From NCBI GenBank assembly GCA_019009955.1, contig CM032229.1:79549001-79613000 (forward strand): a stretch of DNA of 64,000 nt. Direction: 5' to 3'. How positions within the stretch are numbered: the stretch's first letter is position 1; each line of letters opens with the position of its first letter. The position numbers and the translations under genes are program-made. The notes beneath the pieces are model-generated. The model saw nothing but the letters and a program-made list of their open reading frames with translations, did not search any database and was not told the DNA's origin. The stretch comes from Riptortus pedestris (taxonomy: Eukaryota; Arthropoda; Insecta; Hemiptera; Alydidae). Positions 32,976 through 44,670 of this stretch are shown piece after piece.

Positions 32976-33295
32976 GATATATTTTTTAGTTTCAGTCCAG
33001 TGCAGTCATTAGTGAGGGATCAGTGCAGTGCCACGTTTTTTTGAAGCTCAGAACAGCGCCGTGGTTTGTGAAGAACTGTGGAGTGCCGTGTTTGGTAGAC
33101 TTTGGGTTTTGTGACGAGAACTTGAAGTTAACAGTACATATCGTGATACAAAGTGATATTTACCTAGTGTGTACAAGTCAAATAAATTGCGTAGTGATAA
33201 AAACGTTAAGGTTGGTGTGCTTAATTTTGCAATCCAAACAAAAAAATAATAACAATAATTGAAGTTTAATATTTTTGTAATAAACGTTACAATAT
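32976..33295 (+). repeat. LTR-like dispersed repeat, copy L1
   Basis: Shares with 54650-55085 the text GATCAGTGCAGTGCC, CTAGTGTGTA-like, GTAGTGATAAAAACG, TTAATTTTGCAATCCAAA and the end TTTTGTAATAAACGTTACAA. Ends with ...ACA and carries AATAAA close to the end, as LTRs do, but no paired LTR or internal region is linked, so class is open. Confidence 0.5.
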
Positions 33296-34640
33296 ATTTA
33301 TTCAAACACACCCGCACAGGCCACCACTTAATATATACCTTTGCAGCAAGTACAGTCCAAGAAGTATGGCCTTTAAAACGGTTTACAAAATAATAATTAA
33401 AATAAACGCCCTCTGAAGCATTTTTCATCTATTAGCTGTTGGATTAGAATGCACGCACTCATAGTGATGAATGAGAGAGCACAGTCAAGTGTCAAATCCC
33501 GGACGAGGGTGGCCCTGACAGTTCTCGTGTTATCAAACAATAGCTCCATTTCGATTTATCCATCGACAATTACAGGAAAATTGCCGAATATAATTTTGCA
33601 AGGCACTATGTAATAGTAACAAGGCCAATATACTAAATAACAGAATAAATTAATAAATATTTAAAAAATAATAAAATGAACCTTACTGGTGATTACATTG
33701 GTCAATAAAAATTTTGTTTTAGGGACGTTGTTTGGCTATCTTTAAGCGTATTTTTAATGCTGATTCCGAATCTTTGTTTAGATTCTTTCTATCACGTCTA
33801 GTTTCCTTGAAACAACTAAATGTATGTTCTTGCTATAATGAAAGTAGGAATTTATTTAATTTATTTATCGTGAGACTAGACCTTTATTAATTTTTTAAAG
33901 AAAATAATTGCTTTACTTTAATGTTTTTTCTTTTTTTTTTTTTCTGTAAAAGGAGCTATTGAGGAAAACTTCAATTCATTCATCAAATTCATTTCTTCAA
34001 ATCTTTGCCGCACCCGAAGTGCGTAGAGCAATTCAACAGCAAGTGTAATGCGTTATATATCACAAAGGAAGAGGGAAGGCCATGTTAGGCAGGGTTTAGA
34101 ATTGTTTGCATTTAGTTTGGGGAAGAAAGAGGCTTTGATTTATTTGCTCTAAGAGCAGTAGATATTGGGCTTCCGAATTGACAAAGAAAGAGACTTTCTT
34201 AATTAGAATGTGGGAACATGTTATTTATTATGAGATAAGGGCTAATTGAACAGTCTGGTCCGTTGGTGAATTAATATAAAATTCTAATAACATATCACAA
34301 TTTTATCTTGTATTTGTAATGTTTCCCATAGTAATTATCATATTTAAAAAGTTGGAGGCAGTGATTTTTGAAGAAAAAAAATGTAATAAACCGTAATAAA
34401 GTATGGCTATCTGTCACTGAACCTGAAAGTCATAGATGTGCAGAACTGGAAGTGTAGCTGGATATAATGACTTTTCTTAGTAGATTGGCTTTCTTAGTGG
34501 ATGGATGACTTATTTCTTTACTCCTTCCTGCCCTCTTATATTTAATGATAAAATTTAAATATGAAACATTAAACCTTTGTCTAAACGATTTTACCTATTT
34601 AGGCGTATAACGAAAAATACCCTAAGCTCTTTAAAGAATT
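33296..34640. other. Spacer without recognised gene
   Basis: AT-rich. The minus-strand frame 33048-33428 overlaps the L1 repeat and is not recognised. Confidence 0.35.
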
Positions 34641-35680
34641 GAAGTGGAATTATTAGATTCGATAACATAGTGGACTTGTGTCAGGGGTTTTAAAGTCAGT
34701 GAAAAAGTAGGTTTTAAGGGAAGACGAGTCGGTTTGTAGAAGAAAAATGGTTTGAGGGGAAGGACGAGGGGTAGGGGTAGGGGTGGGAGGAGGGCTGGGA
34801 GGGGGTGGGAGATCGGGGTTCCCATAGCAACGGATGCATATTGGAGCCACGAACCCGTTCCACAAACAACATTCCACATAATTACAACACCATCGCCCCC
34901 CCCCCCTTCTTATCCCCACAATTTTCCGCTCTCTAAACCTTAAACTGTTTAGAAGTGTACCAACAATGTTTTAGGGATTCTACCCCTCTCTACTGCTTTA
35001 ATGTCATCCTCTTCCTGGGTTGTTTAGTTTTAAATGTGTCCATTTCTTTTCATCTGCAGCAAATTTCATTTCCTCTTCCCATCATGTTCTATTTTATACT
35101 GCTTTTACTTTCGATGAGGAAACAAAAAATTTCAAACGTATAGACAACGAAGGGTGTAAATGTTTTTATTGTGAAAAATGTTCTGTCACTTATAGCAGTT
35201 CAAATCGGCAACAATACAGTAAAATGTTTACTTAATTAGATCAAATAGCTTGAAACGTTAGTCCTGAGAGATGCTATACTTTCCAAGTTCTTACTCATTT
35301 TTGCATTACAATAGACTTATTACAGAAGGGGGTGAGGCGCCGATGTCACAAGGGACATCGTATGGTTTCAGAGATCGGAAGTTTATATTAACTTTCAATC
35401 GCGTCAATGGATATATTAATGTTCTAAGGTCGATTTTTGAATAAGTGGATCATAAATCTATAAGCACTCACAGAGGACAAAAAGGAGGAACTTGAAGACG
35501 ACTTCTATGAGCAGTTGGGACGACTCTATCATGAAATTCAACGGCATTCATGTAAATATAGTAGTAAGAGACTTCAATGCTAAGATAGGTAGGGAGCCTC
35601 ACTTCTGGGCAACGATTGGAGCAGTCTTGATGACACTAAGAGTAATATTGGATTAAGACCCATAAAAATAATAAATTGAC
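34641..35680. other. Spacer with a G-rich/C-rich island (34750-34920)
   Basis: A purine-rich tract GGACGAGGGGTAGGGGTAGG and a C run at ~34895 flank a short GC-rich patch holding an RFX-like palindrome. Proline- and glycine-rich frames here follow from base composition. Not called as genes. Confidence 0.35.
34818..34831. promoter_or_regulatory. RFX X-box-like palindrome, second site
   Basis: GTTCCCATAGCAAC differs from GTTNCCATGGNAAC by one base. As at 14200 it lies in a GC-rich patch with no gene recognised next to it. Confidence 0.35.
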
Positions 35681-35684
35681 TAAA

Positions 35685-35765
35685 CTATGGAGGAAGGTCA
35701 ACAAAAACGAAAAACCTTATCAAAGTATGAAGTCCATTCTCTGCTGGCTCTTTGTGCCATTTTCT
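35685..35765 (+). repeat. Fragment related to the P1 left arm
   Basis: GACTAAACTATGGAGGAAGG then TCAACAAAAACGAAAA and, farther on, TCCATTCTCTGCTGGC match the left part of P1 (ACTAATCTATTGCGGAAGG, TCAACAAAAAATGAAAA, CCATTCTCCACC). No right arm found. Confidence 0.5.
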
Positions 35766-37300
35766 GAAATAATCCATTACCACTAATACATACTGGTTTC
35801 CACATTACCGACTGGGAATGGACCACCAACATCGATGGCTATCCACTCGAAGGGGCTCCTATGTTGTATGTTTGTGCTGAAGTACTTCTTCTCGTTGGAC
35901 ATTTGGCCTCAATGCACTGTTGACAATTAGTTGTCCAATCGGCTACAGATTACTGACATCCAACCTAGTAAAATCGCTGTTTTATGATTTCCAGAGTGAT
36001 TGTAATGTCCAGATGGGCACCGCTGGGACCGTTATGGGACTGCTTCATTACCTTCTTTATCTTGGAAGTTGGGGCGACAATTAAGTCGATTGTGGTTCTG
36101 TCATCTGTACTTTCCGAAGACCAATAATATAAGCAGCCATCTACCAATTTAGGCTATTCCACTGGACCAGTATGATTTCCCCCCCTTTCTCTGGTGAATA
36201 CTAAAGTCATAGCTTTACAGACTTTCAATCGAACGAGCGAGCTACCCTTCGGGTTTCTTAAACTGTAGCAATCAACGTAATGCAGAGTGGTCTTTTCTTA
36301 AGATGTAGTATTGGCCATATAGGTATTTGTGATAATATTTAGCATATTCCAACACTGTACCGCAAAAGTTTCTCTTGGGCTTGGGCATTACCCTGTTGTT
36401 GTAGCCAAGGATTGTTTTCGTCCCATCAACCATCTGAGAAAGCACTCCACGTATTCCATTTCCGCTCGCATTCGTGTCAACTATGAGTTACTGTTCAGCG
36501 ATTGGATACACGAGGACTAGTGCCGTACACAAACACTCCTTGAACCTCTGAAACTCGTCTTCCACTGCCTCACTCCAGTGGTATAGTCACGACTTTCTGG
36601 TCAATTCATGCATCCTGGCAGCTACTTGTTCAATGTTTGGTACTAATCTTTTGTAATGTGTATAAAGCCTCAGGACGCTACGCAGTTCGTGAGATTTTGT
36701 ATGACAGTCCTTTACTGCCAATATTTTGTCCTCATTCGTTGAGATGCCATTTTATGTTACACGATGTCCCAAGTATTTGACCTCCTTTTGAAACAGAGCA
36801 CATTTTTTTAAGCTTGCTTTTAGCCAAGCAGCTTTTGTGCTCTTAAATAATTCATCCACGTTTATGAGATATTCGTCTAAAGTCTTTTCCATAATGATTA
36901 TGTCGTTCAGATACACCAAACACGTCTTCCAATGGAGGCCCTTCAGAACACGTTCCATTAAACGCTCAAAAGTAGGTGGGGCGTTGTAGAGCCCAAATGG
37001 CATCACCTTGATCTGTCATAAACCATTGCTTGAGCTTAAGGTAGTTTTGACTTTGTCCTTATCTGCTATCTCTACTTAACAGTAGCCACTTTGCAAGTCC
37101 AAGGTAGAAAACCATTTAGTTCCAGCCAACTTGTCTAAGGTATCCTCAATTCTGGGCAGACGATAAATGTCTTTCTTGGTGCTTTACTGTAATGCTGAAA
37201 ATGGCCCAACCTTACCGCAGTTGAGGCATTTGGCGCGTGATCTATTCCTTTGCTCCTCCAGTATTTGCTTAACCACCTATTCGATGTCATTCCTTTTGTT
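35766..37300 (-). pseudogene. Ty3/gypsy retrotransposon pol remnant
   Basis: In minus-strand order: a gag zinc-knuckle piece CLNCGKVG (~37220-37245); reverse transcriptase text including TKWFSTLDLQSGY (~37100) and MPFGLYNAPPTFERLMERVL (~36945-37003); an altered active-site box YLND where YLDD is expected (36902-36913); RNase H text near 36400-36700; and an H2C2-type integrase piece HNGPSGAH (~36030). Protease and the N-terminal RT are missing between the gag knuckle and RT. Many stops and shifts. No LTR pair found. Confidence 0.75.
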
Positions 37301-37315
37301 TTCTCTTTTATTCTT

Positions 37316-37655
37316 TTTTACGTAATTTAACGTAATCACGGAGATATTTCGAATTTTCAAAATTCCCCTCTCTAACCCTTCCCCCATTCCACTTGTTCGA
37401 TTTCAGCCATTAACGAACTTCTTTATTTATTCATATAATGTTTAAATATGGAGGTTGGTAACGATCAAACCTAATCTAAACTAAATTACAACCAGTAGAG
37501 CGTTAACAGACAAATATATTCATAAATTGTTAGTATTGACTGGACCCTATTTTCGTCATCTCTTGGGTAGGATCGATGGACATTTGAGGACATTTTTCAA
37601 AAAACCCTGTTACGAGTAAAACTTCAAAACCTGATTTTCCATATGGTTCCATATG
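37316..37655 (+). mobile_element. Family H copy H14, 3' portion, worn
   Basis: CACGGAGATATTTCGAATTT, C-rich block, TCAGCCATTAACGAACTT, GTAACGATCAAAC, AGAGCGTTAACAGACAAATA, TTTTCGTCATCTCTTGGGTA in order. The microsatellite is nearly absent and the 3' palindrome is replaced by CCATATGGTTCCATATGG. Confidence 0.6.
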
Positions 37656-38279
37656 GGAAGAACGGTTAGCTTCGGATTGTTGTAATTTCATTTTTGCGAT
37701 TGTTGTCAACTATAGTTGTGCAACTGACCCTGGGGAGGAGTGAGAAAAAAATATTAAATTTTCCTGTTTGTATTAGAAATAGAAAAAAAATTATATATGA
37801 CACTTTTTGTTCATATGTTTGTCAATATGTTTAACATACTTCTATTCGAAGTTCTGGTATTGAGATATCCTTTATCACTTTCAAATGAAATCACTTTAAA
37901 TGAAATGCTGACAAAGAAATTCTTTATTTTATTTAACATTTGATTTGTTATATATCCCCTGTCACTTGGTAAACCTCACCCAAGATTGCCCCCCCCCCCG
38001 CCTTTTACTGCTATTCTGGAGAAACTTATCAGGCCCAGGGGCTTATTTTTTATTTTTATTTTTTTAAGAATTTTGATTATTTCCTCAATGCCCTCTCGAT
38101 CATGGAACGCGTTGTCAATATCTTTCACATTTCCGGGTTCTACCTATTTTCAGAATAAGCATTATACTTATTTCGTGATTTCTTCAATATTTCACTGACT
38201 TGTATTACAAGTTTATTCTCATTCACAATTTCATGCAGTTCTTAAACTTTGATTGTGCTCATAACAACTCAATAGCAAG
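37656..38279. other. Spacer without recognised gene
   Basis: A C run near 37988-37999 and T-rich tracts. A piece around 37835-37945 resembles 60570-60640 (TCACTTTCAAATGAAAT then TCTTTATTTTATTTAA), hinting at another dispersed repeat. Confidence 0.35.
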
Positions 38280-38757
38280 GGAAGTCCAAGAGACCTTTAT
38301 TATGCGAGACCTTTAAATTCGTTCTGTGATGACGTCATCAAGTAAGATTTTACGTTCTTGTTTTGAAAATGTTTATTTGATCTATATCATAGAGCATATT
38401 TAACCGTTTCAGTCAACAGTAAAATTCATATTAGTTATTTGCTGAAATCGAACGTGGAATTAATAATGTGGAGGGGGATTTATAAATATCTCCTATATCT
38501 TAAGTCGGATTGAAAAAATGTACTTAACCAATCTTGTTAAACAATGGTGGCCTACAATTGTTGTTATGCATTATTTCGCTACTCAAATATTGAGCGAGTT
38601 CATTGTACTTTCTTGTTTTAAGACTTTAGTAACTCCTCCTATTTCTACTCATCGGTTTTTTACAGAGGAATAGAAATTATACGGTGAAAAGAGTTCAATA
38701 ACACATGTCTTACCAGCACGAGGGAAATCTGTTTAGATTACGCAGCCCCTGCTAGAG
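38280..38757 (-). mobile_element. Family H copy H15, 5' portion, worn
   Basis: Reverse text: GCTGAAATCGAACGTGGAAT, GATTTATAAATATCTCCTAT, AAGTCGGATTGAAAAAATG, and the 5' end region CGAGGGAAATCTGTTTAGA, TTACGCAGCCCCTGC. The last bases (GTGACGGAC) are lost. Confidence 0.5.
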
Positions 38758-39176
38758 GAATTTGATTTCCTTTCATTGAGGCTATCTTCGCTTAGCATCT
38801 GAAACACTAAATTACAGATTTCTAGCATTAATTTTAAGCACTGTTTACTGTAAGGCTTCAAATTGAGGAAGAAATGAAGAAATATAGACCATGAGATTAG
38901 CTACTGACTGTGCAATAGCTGCACTTGGATAACTGCATAGTTTACGTAGCTCCTGGTTGACCGATATATTGTGTTTGTCAAGGAGGATATATGCTCGTTG
39001 GCGGGGATCCAATGTATCAAACTTTACAATTTAACTCTTTGTTATAGATTCCAGGCAGTCTAACATCCAGAGCTCTCTATAAATTGCCGATGTGTGCTCG
39101 CTCATATTTAAGAATGGTCTCTAATAAGTAATGGACTTTAGCTCTTAATATTGAGTTAAATCATCTGGAGGAATTA
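38758..39176. other. Spacer without recognised gene
   Basis: No feature seen. Confidence 0.35.
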
Positions 39177-39860
39177 TCGTTATCAAACTCGATATTTAGT
39201 AGTTTTATGTAAAAAGATAGATCAAGCTCGTTAACGGCTGAAATCAGACCAGGGGAAGAGGGGTTCAGAGGGGGAGAATTTCGAAAATTCGAAATATTTC
39301 AGTTACTGTACGTCGGACCGAAAAAATGTATAGAATCTATATTATAGCAAATTAAATGTACTATAAATATTATTATATACATTTATTCCTTATCTTGAAT
39401 ATTAGCCTTTAGCAAACCCCCACTTCTACTCATGTTACATAAACAATACTCGGTTATGTAATATACCATATCATTCCAAGCTTAAGTACCAAATATTGTT
39501 TTCAAGAGACGATAAAACCATTATGACGATACAAGTCATTATGTTATGGAGGACCCCCCCCCCTCCTTTCATAAGTTTTGGACTACTTAAATTTGATTGA
39601 TTGAGATAAAAGTTATTCTGATTCATTATAAATTACAGTACGACATTAGTAAATAGTTTCCAATGTAATTAATACGTTATATTCAGATATATTAAAGTAA
39701 TTGTTTTTCTTCCCGTTAAGAAGTTGGCATAACTGTTTGTTTGCTTTTCAGATGCTTCCCGTCGGGTGGTTTCTTATTATCGTTCGTTTATTCACTTAAT
39801 ATTCACAGTGGATGTGTGTTACCGGTATGTATTGTTACACGTAACGGGACTTTTTTTTTC
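39177..39860 (-). mobile_element. Family H copy H16, 5' half, long variant
   Basis: Reverse text from TATCAAACTCGATATTTAG through TCGTTAACGGCTGAAATCAG, TTCGAAATATTTCAGTTACT, CTTATCTTGAATATTAG, then the long-variant part (AGTTTTGGACTACTTAAATT, TTAATACGTTATATTCAG) shared with H2, and ACGTAACGGGACTTTTTTTTT near the end. Confidence 0.6.
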
Positions 39861-40219
39861 GAACTATGGACGCCTTCTTTTGGTGTAGATCCCACGCTCA
39901 TGTTCATGGAAAGTTCTCTCACTTAATATCATGTGTCTAGTAATATACTCATTTCTTGTTTATATCTGATATTCGCTATTTAATAAATAGGCAATCATTG
40001 GTGAAAACGAAGTATTATATATATAAAAGTAGACCATATTAAATTATTAAGGACGTGAGAAAAATCTATTCTTGACGAGTGCTGCGGTATTGCGGCTGTT
40101 TGAGAAACTAAAGCGTTGGAGGGAATTGGGCTTTCAACTGGCTATCTACGGCCTCAGAGCAGAGAGACTGGGGAATGGGTTGACGAAATGGGAGGTGGAA
40201 AAAGCTACTGAGGGAACGA
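39861..40219. other. Spacer without recognised gene
   Basis: An open frame from 40072 runs into the (GA)n tract; its first part is not recognised. Confidence 0.3.
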
Positions 40220-40270
40220 GGGAGAGAGAGAGAGAGAGAGAGAGTGAGAGAGAGAGAGAGAGGGGGGGGG
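40220..40270. repeat. (GA)n microsatellite with G run
   Basis: GAGAGA repeats interrupted once by TGAG, followed by ten Gs. Confidence 0.9.
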
Positions 40271-40783
40271 GTTGGGTGGTTCAAACAGGAGAGCGGCGAA
40301 TATTTGACTTGGGTGGGGGTTGTTTGATCTTGGCTTACCTCTATAATACCTACACCGGCCTTTATAATTTTCATGCCGTTTTGCCCCGCGAGATCTCTAG
40401 AAAATGGCCGGAAAAAATATATCCTGCTACTGACAGAGACAATTTGGAGTAGACATTTTGTGGCTTTTAACTCTAAAATGAACTTGTATCAAGCTTAAAC
40501 CAATGTTTTTCCCTTTTAAAATTCATTTCTCCTGTTATGAAATGTTTGTTTAATTCAGCATGAAATTTATTTCCTTATTTCCTTCAGGCTATCTTACTCC
40601 TCTTTTTGTTCCATAGGAACCATATCTGTCTAAAGTTACACCAATTATTATTCGTTGCTATTTCAGTTGAATTGTTTAGAAAAATATTATTTTCACAATT
40701 TCAAAATCATATCTTCGGATTTCTCTATTTCAACTGACATGAATAAAACTTAAATAAATGGACATGTATTATATGATCCGTGA

Positions 40784-41340
<557 letters not shown>

Positions 41341-41393
<53 letters not shown>
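41341..41393. repeat. (TA)n microsatellite outside family H
   Basis: A TA run flanked by GGGGAAATA and GACAAATTTG, without H text on either side. Confidence 0.85.
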
Positions 41394-41397
<4 letters not shown>

Positions 41398-41472
41398 AAT
41401 TTGTTGATATACAGTCCATTACATCTAAATGATAATTGAAACGTATAGAGTGAAAAATAAGTAAATGATATA

Positions 41473-41690
41473 AACGGAGGTATTAGAAGGTCACACACCT
41501 CCCCTTTTTAACAATTCTTTATTAAGTGCAGAGTACTTTCAGGGATCTCTGGTGAGATTCAGGTGGACATCCCGTCTGAATGGAGACCAACTCTTGATCA
41601 CTGAAGATGGGGAGAGTCGCCCTGAAAGTAGTCGACCATTAATAAAGAATCGTTAAGAGTGGAGGTGTGTGACCTTCTTATCCCTCCGTT
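41473..41690 (+). mobile_element. Inverted-arm element P5, hammerhead-like text in both arms
   Basis: Left arm from AACGGAGGTATTAGAAGG and right arm, reversed, AACGGAGGGATAAGAAGG share GGTCACACACCTCC, TTCTTTATTAA and TACTTTCAGGG, then diverge. The right arm holds CTGAAGA (41601-41607), a GGG/CCC stem, GAAA (41624-41627) and AATAAA (41641-41646). The left arm holds, in reverse, CTGAATC...GAAAGTACTC and TTAATAAAG. Confidence 0.6.
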
Positions 41691-42095
41691 GATGATGGAC
41701 CTCAACCAGCCAGCCCAAATCCTGAGGCATGATATCAATTTTACCGAAGATTGGATTTTTGGCCACATTTAGGCAATAAAAAAATAAATAGACATATTTT
41801 CCTCCTTTGAACACAAATATACATACATTGGTTAATCTACAATGTAACTTTGGATGATATTGAAAGCATAAGAGTAGCAACCGAAAAGATAGTCTTTTCA
41901 ACTGAACTTAAGGGTTTTGTATATCGTGTCATTTGATCCCGGCTTTGCTCTACATGAGGTTTAAGGAAGGTTTATTTATTCCAGTGGTTGAAGACAGCAT
42001 TAACTCCAGTCTTGTCGTACAATCCACTATATTTATCCGATTGTTAAATTACTCAAGCATTCAAGATAAAATTCACATGAATTACTCTAACTCTG

Positions 42096-42097
<2 letters not shown>

Positions 42098-42148
<51 letters not shown>

Positions 42149-42150
42149 TT
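42098..42150. repeat. (CA)n microsatellite
   Basis: CA run ending CGCACACGCA. Confidence 0.92.
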
Positions 42151-42269
42151 TACTTCTAAGTGAAGCTAAAGGATAGATCAATGGGCTTGCGTTAAAAAAT
42201 TCTTGTTCCTAGACCCTGTGTTAAACTCAAAACTACAATGGATGTAACTGATAGAGGAATTTAGTTGAC

Positions 42270-42610
42270 TTAGTGAACCTGCTCAATCGCGAGAAATTCT
42301 TAAAAAAAATTTTAAACAGGCAGGTTAAAAAATCTTATAATCTGAAGATAAGACCCACGATAGAAACAAAATTGCAAGGGGAAGTTAGTTGACTGATTGC
42401 ACCTGCGCAATCACAAGAAATTTCTAAAAAAATATTTCATAGAGGCTGATATCAATTTCTTATGATGTGAAAATAAGACCAATGAAACAAACAAAATTGC
42501 AAGTGGAACAAAATTGCATCTGCTTAATCACGAGAAATTTCTGAAAACATTTCAATCCGGCAGGTTTCAAATTTTTATTACCTGGGTATAAGACCCATGA
42601 AGCAAAATTA
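42270..42610 (+). repeat. ~118-bp tandem repeat, three units
   Basis: Units start near CCTGCTCAATCGCGAGAAAT, CCTGCGCAATCACAAGAAAT and TCTGCTTAATCACGAGAAAT (about 42279, 42402, 42518). Each continues with a run of A, an ATTTYAA block, a CTTAT.AT.TGAA.ATAAGACC block and GAAACAAAATTGCAAG. Confidence 0.7.
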
Positions 42611-43291
42611 TACATATCGGAAGCTGAGAACTCAAGGCGTTATTATATCCTCGGAAATAAAATTGGTTAGCAGTAATATCTCTGCAGCCAGATTTCGACA
42701 TAATACTAAGCACACAGCTCTTTCGATGACATTCTTATTATAATCCATGTGATATAAATATTGTTTAACACTAATAATATTACTATTTATAGAGGGGCTC
42801 TTGATAATTAATTGCTGGTCAAAATTTTGAGATTTTCTGTTATACCAATTATTAGAAAATTTTGAACTTTGTCTGAAGTTTATTTAGATAGAACATTTTA
42901 ATTTTAAACGGCTGCTCGTCAGAATTGAATAATATATCTTTGTTTTAAGTGTTCAGCTTATAACGAAAGGTCTTGCAATCAAATGTTTAGAAAACATTAT
43001 TAACAAATGAAGTCCTTTTTTATGGAGATTTCATTTTGGTCAGAGCTGGTGCTGAACACCTCAAGCAAACCGGTTCACTATAAAATATAACGTATCGACG
43101 GGCGATTTTTATAATATTAGTTGTGATTGACATCGAAGTCCAGGAAAGGTACATGATGTGGCTCGTTGAGACTAATATTTTGAATTTTACAGAAAATATC
43201 ATCACTTTCACTATCAAAGAAATCATTTTGTCCCTCCCTAGATTGGATAAGGCTTGACTGGTCCTACGGAGCGAGTAAAGAATTTATATAA
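42611..43291. other. Spacer without recognised gene
   Basis: AT-rich; minus-strand frame 43020-43226 not recognised. Confidence 0.3.
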
Positions 43292-44670
43292 TACTTGCTC
43301 AGATACCCGGCTTCGCTCGGGAATTCATTTTAGGCTGGCATGGTGATGGTATTTTTTTGGCAAGGCTTTAATTTGCACAATATTTTGACATCTACCCGTC
43401 CCAGTGTTTGGGGTTAATACCCGTCGTTGCTGTCTGTGGATTTTGTTACTAAATGAAATTATATTTTTCTATGTAAGACCTCCCAACTGTCCTCCATATT
43501 GTCATATTTCCCGTTTCCCCTGTGCATGAAAAAAACGCATTGATTTCAATTATTAAGGAGTAACTATTAACAAAACATTTGAATTAATTTTTCCCGGTGA
43601 GGTACCTAGTAGTTCATATTGAAAAGAATTGTTGAGCAAATTTCTCTAAATAAACAAAATAAACAACTTTTTGTTATGTGCATATTTGCCGAAACCCCAA
43701 TACGTAACGAAATATCACGATTTTTAATTTCAGGTTTCCTTTATACCCCCACTTCCTGCCCGTCTCCTAGAAATGTTAGTATGGCTTATTATAATGGAAG
43801 GCGTTTAGTGCTAATACACATACCGAGGTGTTTTATTTAGTTCGGTTGAGTCTTTTGTGCCAAATAAAATTGTTTCACTTCCGCGATATAAGGTTTTAGC
43901 GTATATCTCGTTTATAATTCGGTATTACACAAAAGTGTATATAACAAAAGTTACTCCAAATAACAAAATCAACAACTTTTGTTATGTGCATAATTGCCTG
44001 AAAAAAACAAAATACTGCTATTTTTAAATTCAGGCCTCCTTACAACCCCCACTCCTACCCGTCCCTAGAAATATTGGTATGGCTTTATTATAATTGAAAG
44101 CGTTAGTGTTAATACACATACCGAGTTTTATCTAATTCGGTTGGGTCAATTTGTCCCAAATAAAATAGTTCACTTCCGCTATAGGTTTTAGCGTATATCT
44201 CGTTTATAATTCGGTATACGAAAAAAGGGTATATAGCAAAAGTTACTCTAAATAACAAAATAAACAACATTTGTTATGTGCTTAAAATTGCCGAAAAACC
44301 AATAGGGAAACGAAATATCGCTATTTTTAGTTTCAAGCTTCCCCTTATAACCCCCACTACCTGTTCGTCTCAGAGGGATATTTTTTTTTCCCCTTTTTTT
44401 TTTTTTTTTTTTTTTTTAATATAGCCTAAAGTCTAAGTTGGGTTAGTAGTAATTATACATACCAAGTTTCATTAAAATTCGGTTTAGCCGTTTATTGCGT
44501 GAAAAGGTAACAAACAAACATACAAACAAACAAATAAACAAAACAGACACCAAAGGAAACAAAAATGCAGTTATGGTGTCTATGACATGGTGAAACGAAA
44601 AGTTATCGTGAAATTTCGCGAAATAAAAAAAATCAATGTACAGACAGAGGTTACAATTTTATATATATAT
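43292..44670 (+). repeat. Family B repeat, copy B4
   Basis: TTGCTCAGATACCCGGCTTC start; three internal units (CAACTTTTGTTATG text near 43665, 43973, 44265); a T-rich insertion at 44385-44417; AAAC units; hairpin; ends TTACAATTTTATATATATA. It has many single-base insertions relative to B1, for example CATGGTGAAACG for CATGTGAAACG. Confidence 0.65.

Noticed and set aside
33048..33428. 126-codon minus-strand frame
   Set aside because: Lies over the L1 repeat and its flank; composition is AT-driven and nothing is recognised.
42270..42610. CRISPR-like array
   Set aside because: Units are ~118 bp, diverged throughout and tandem without constant repeats and unique spacers; eukaryotic minisatellite.
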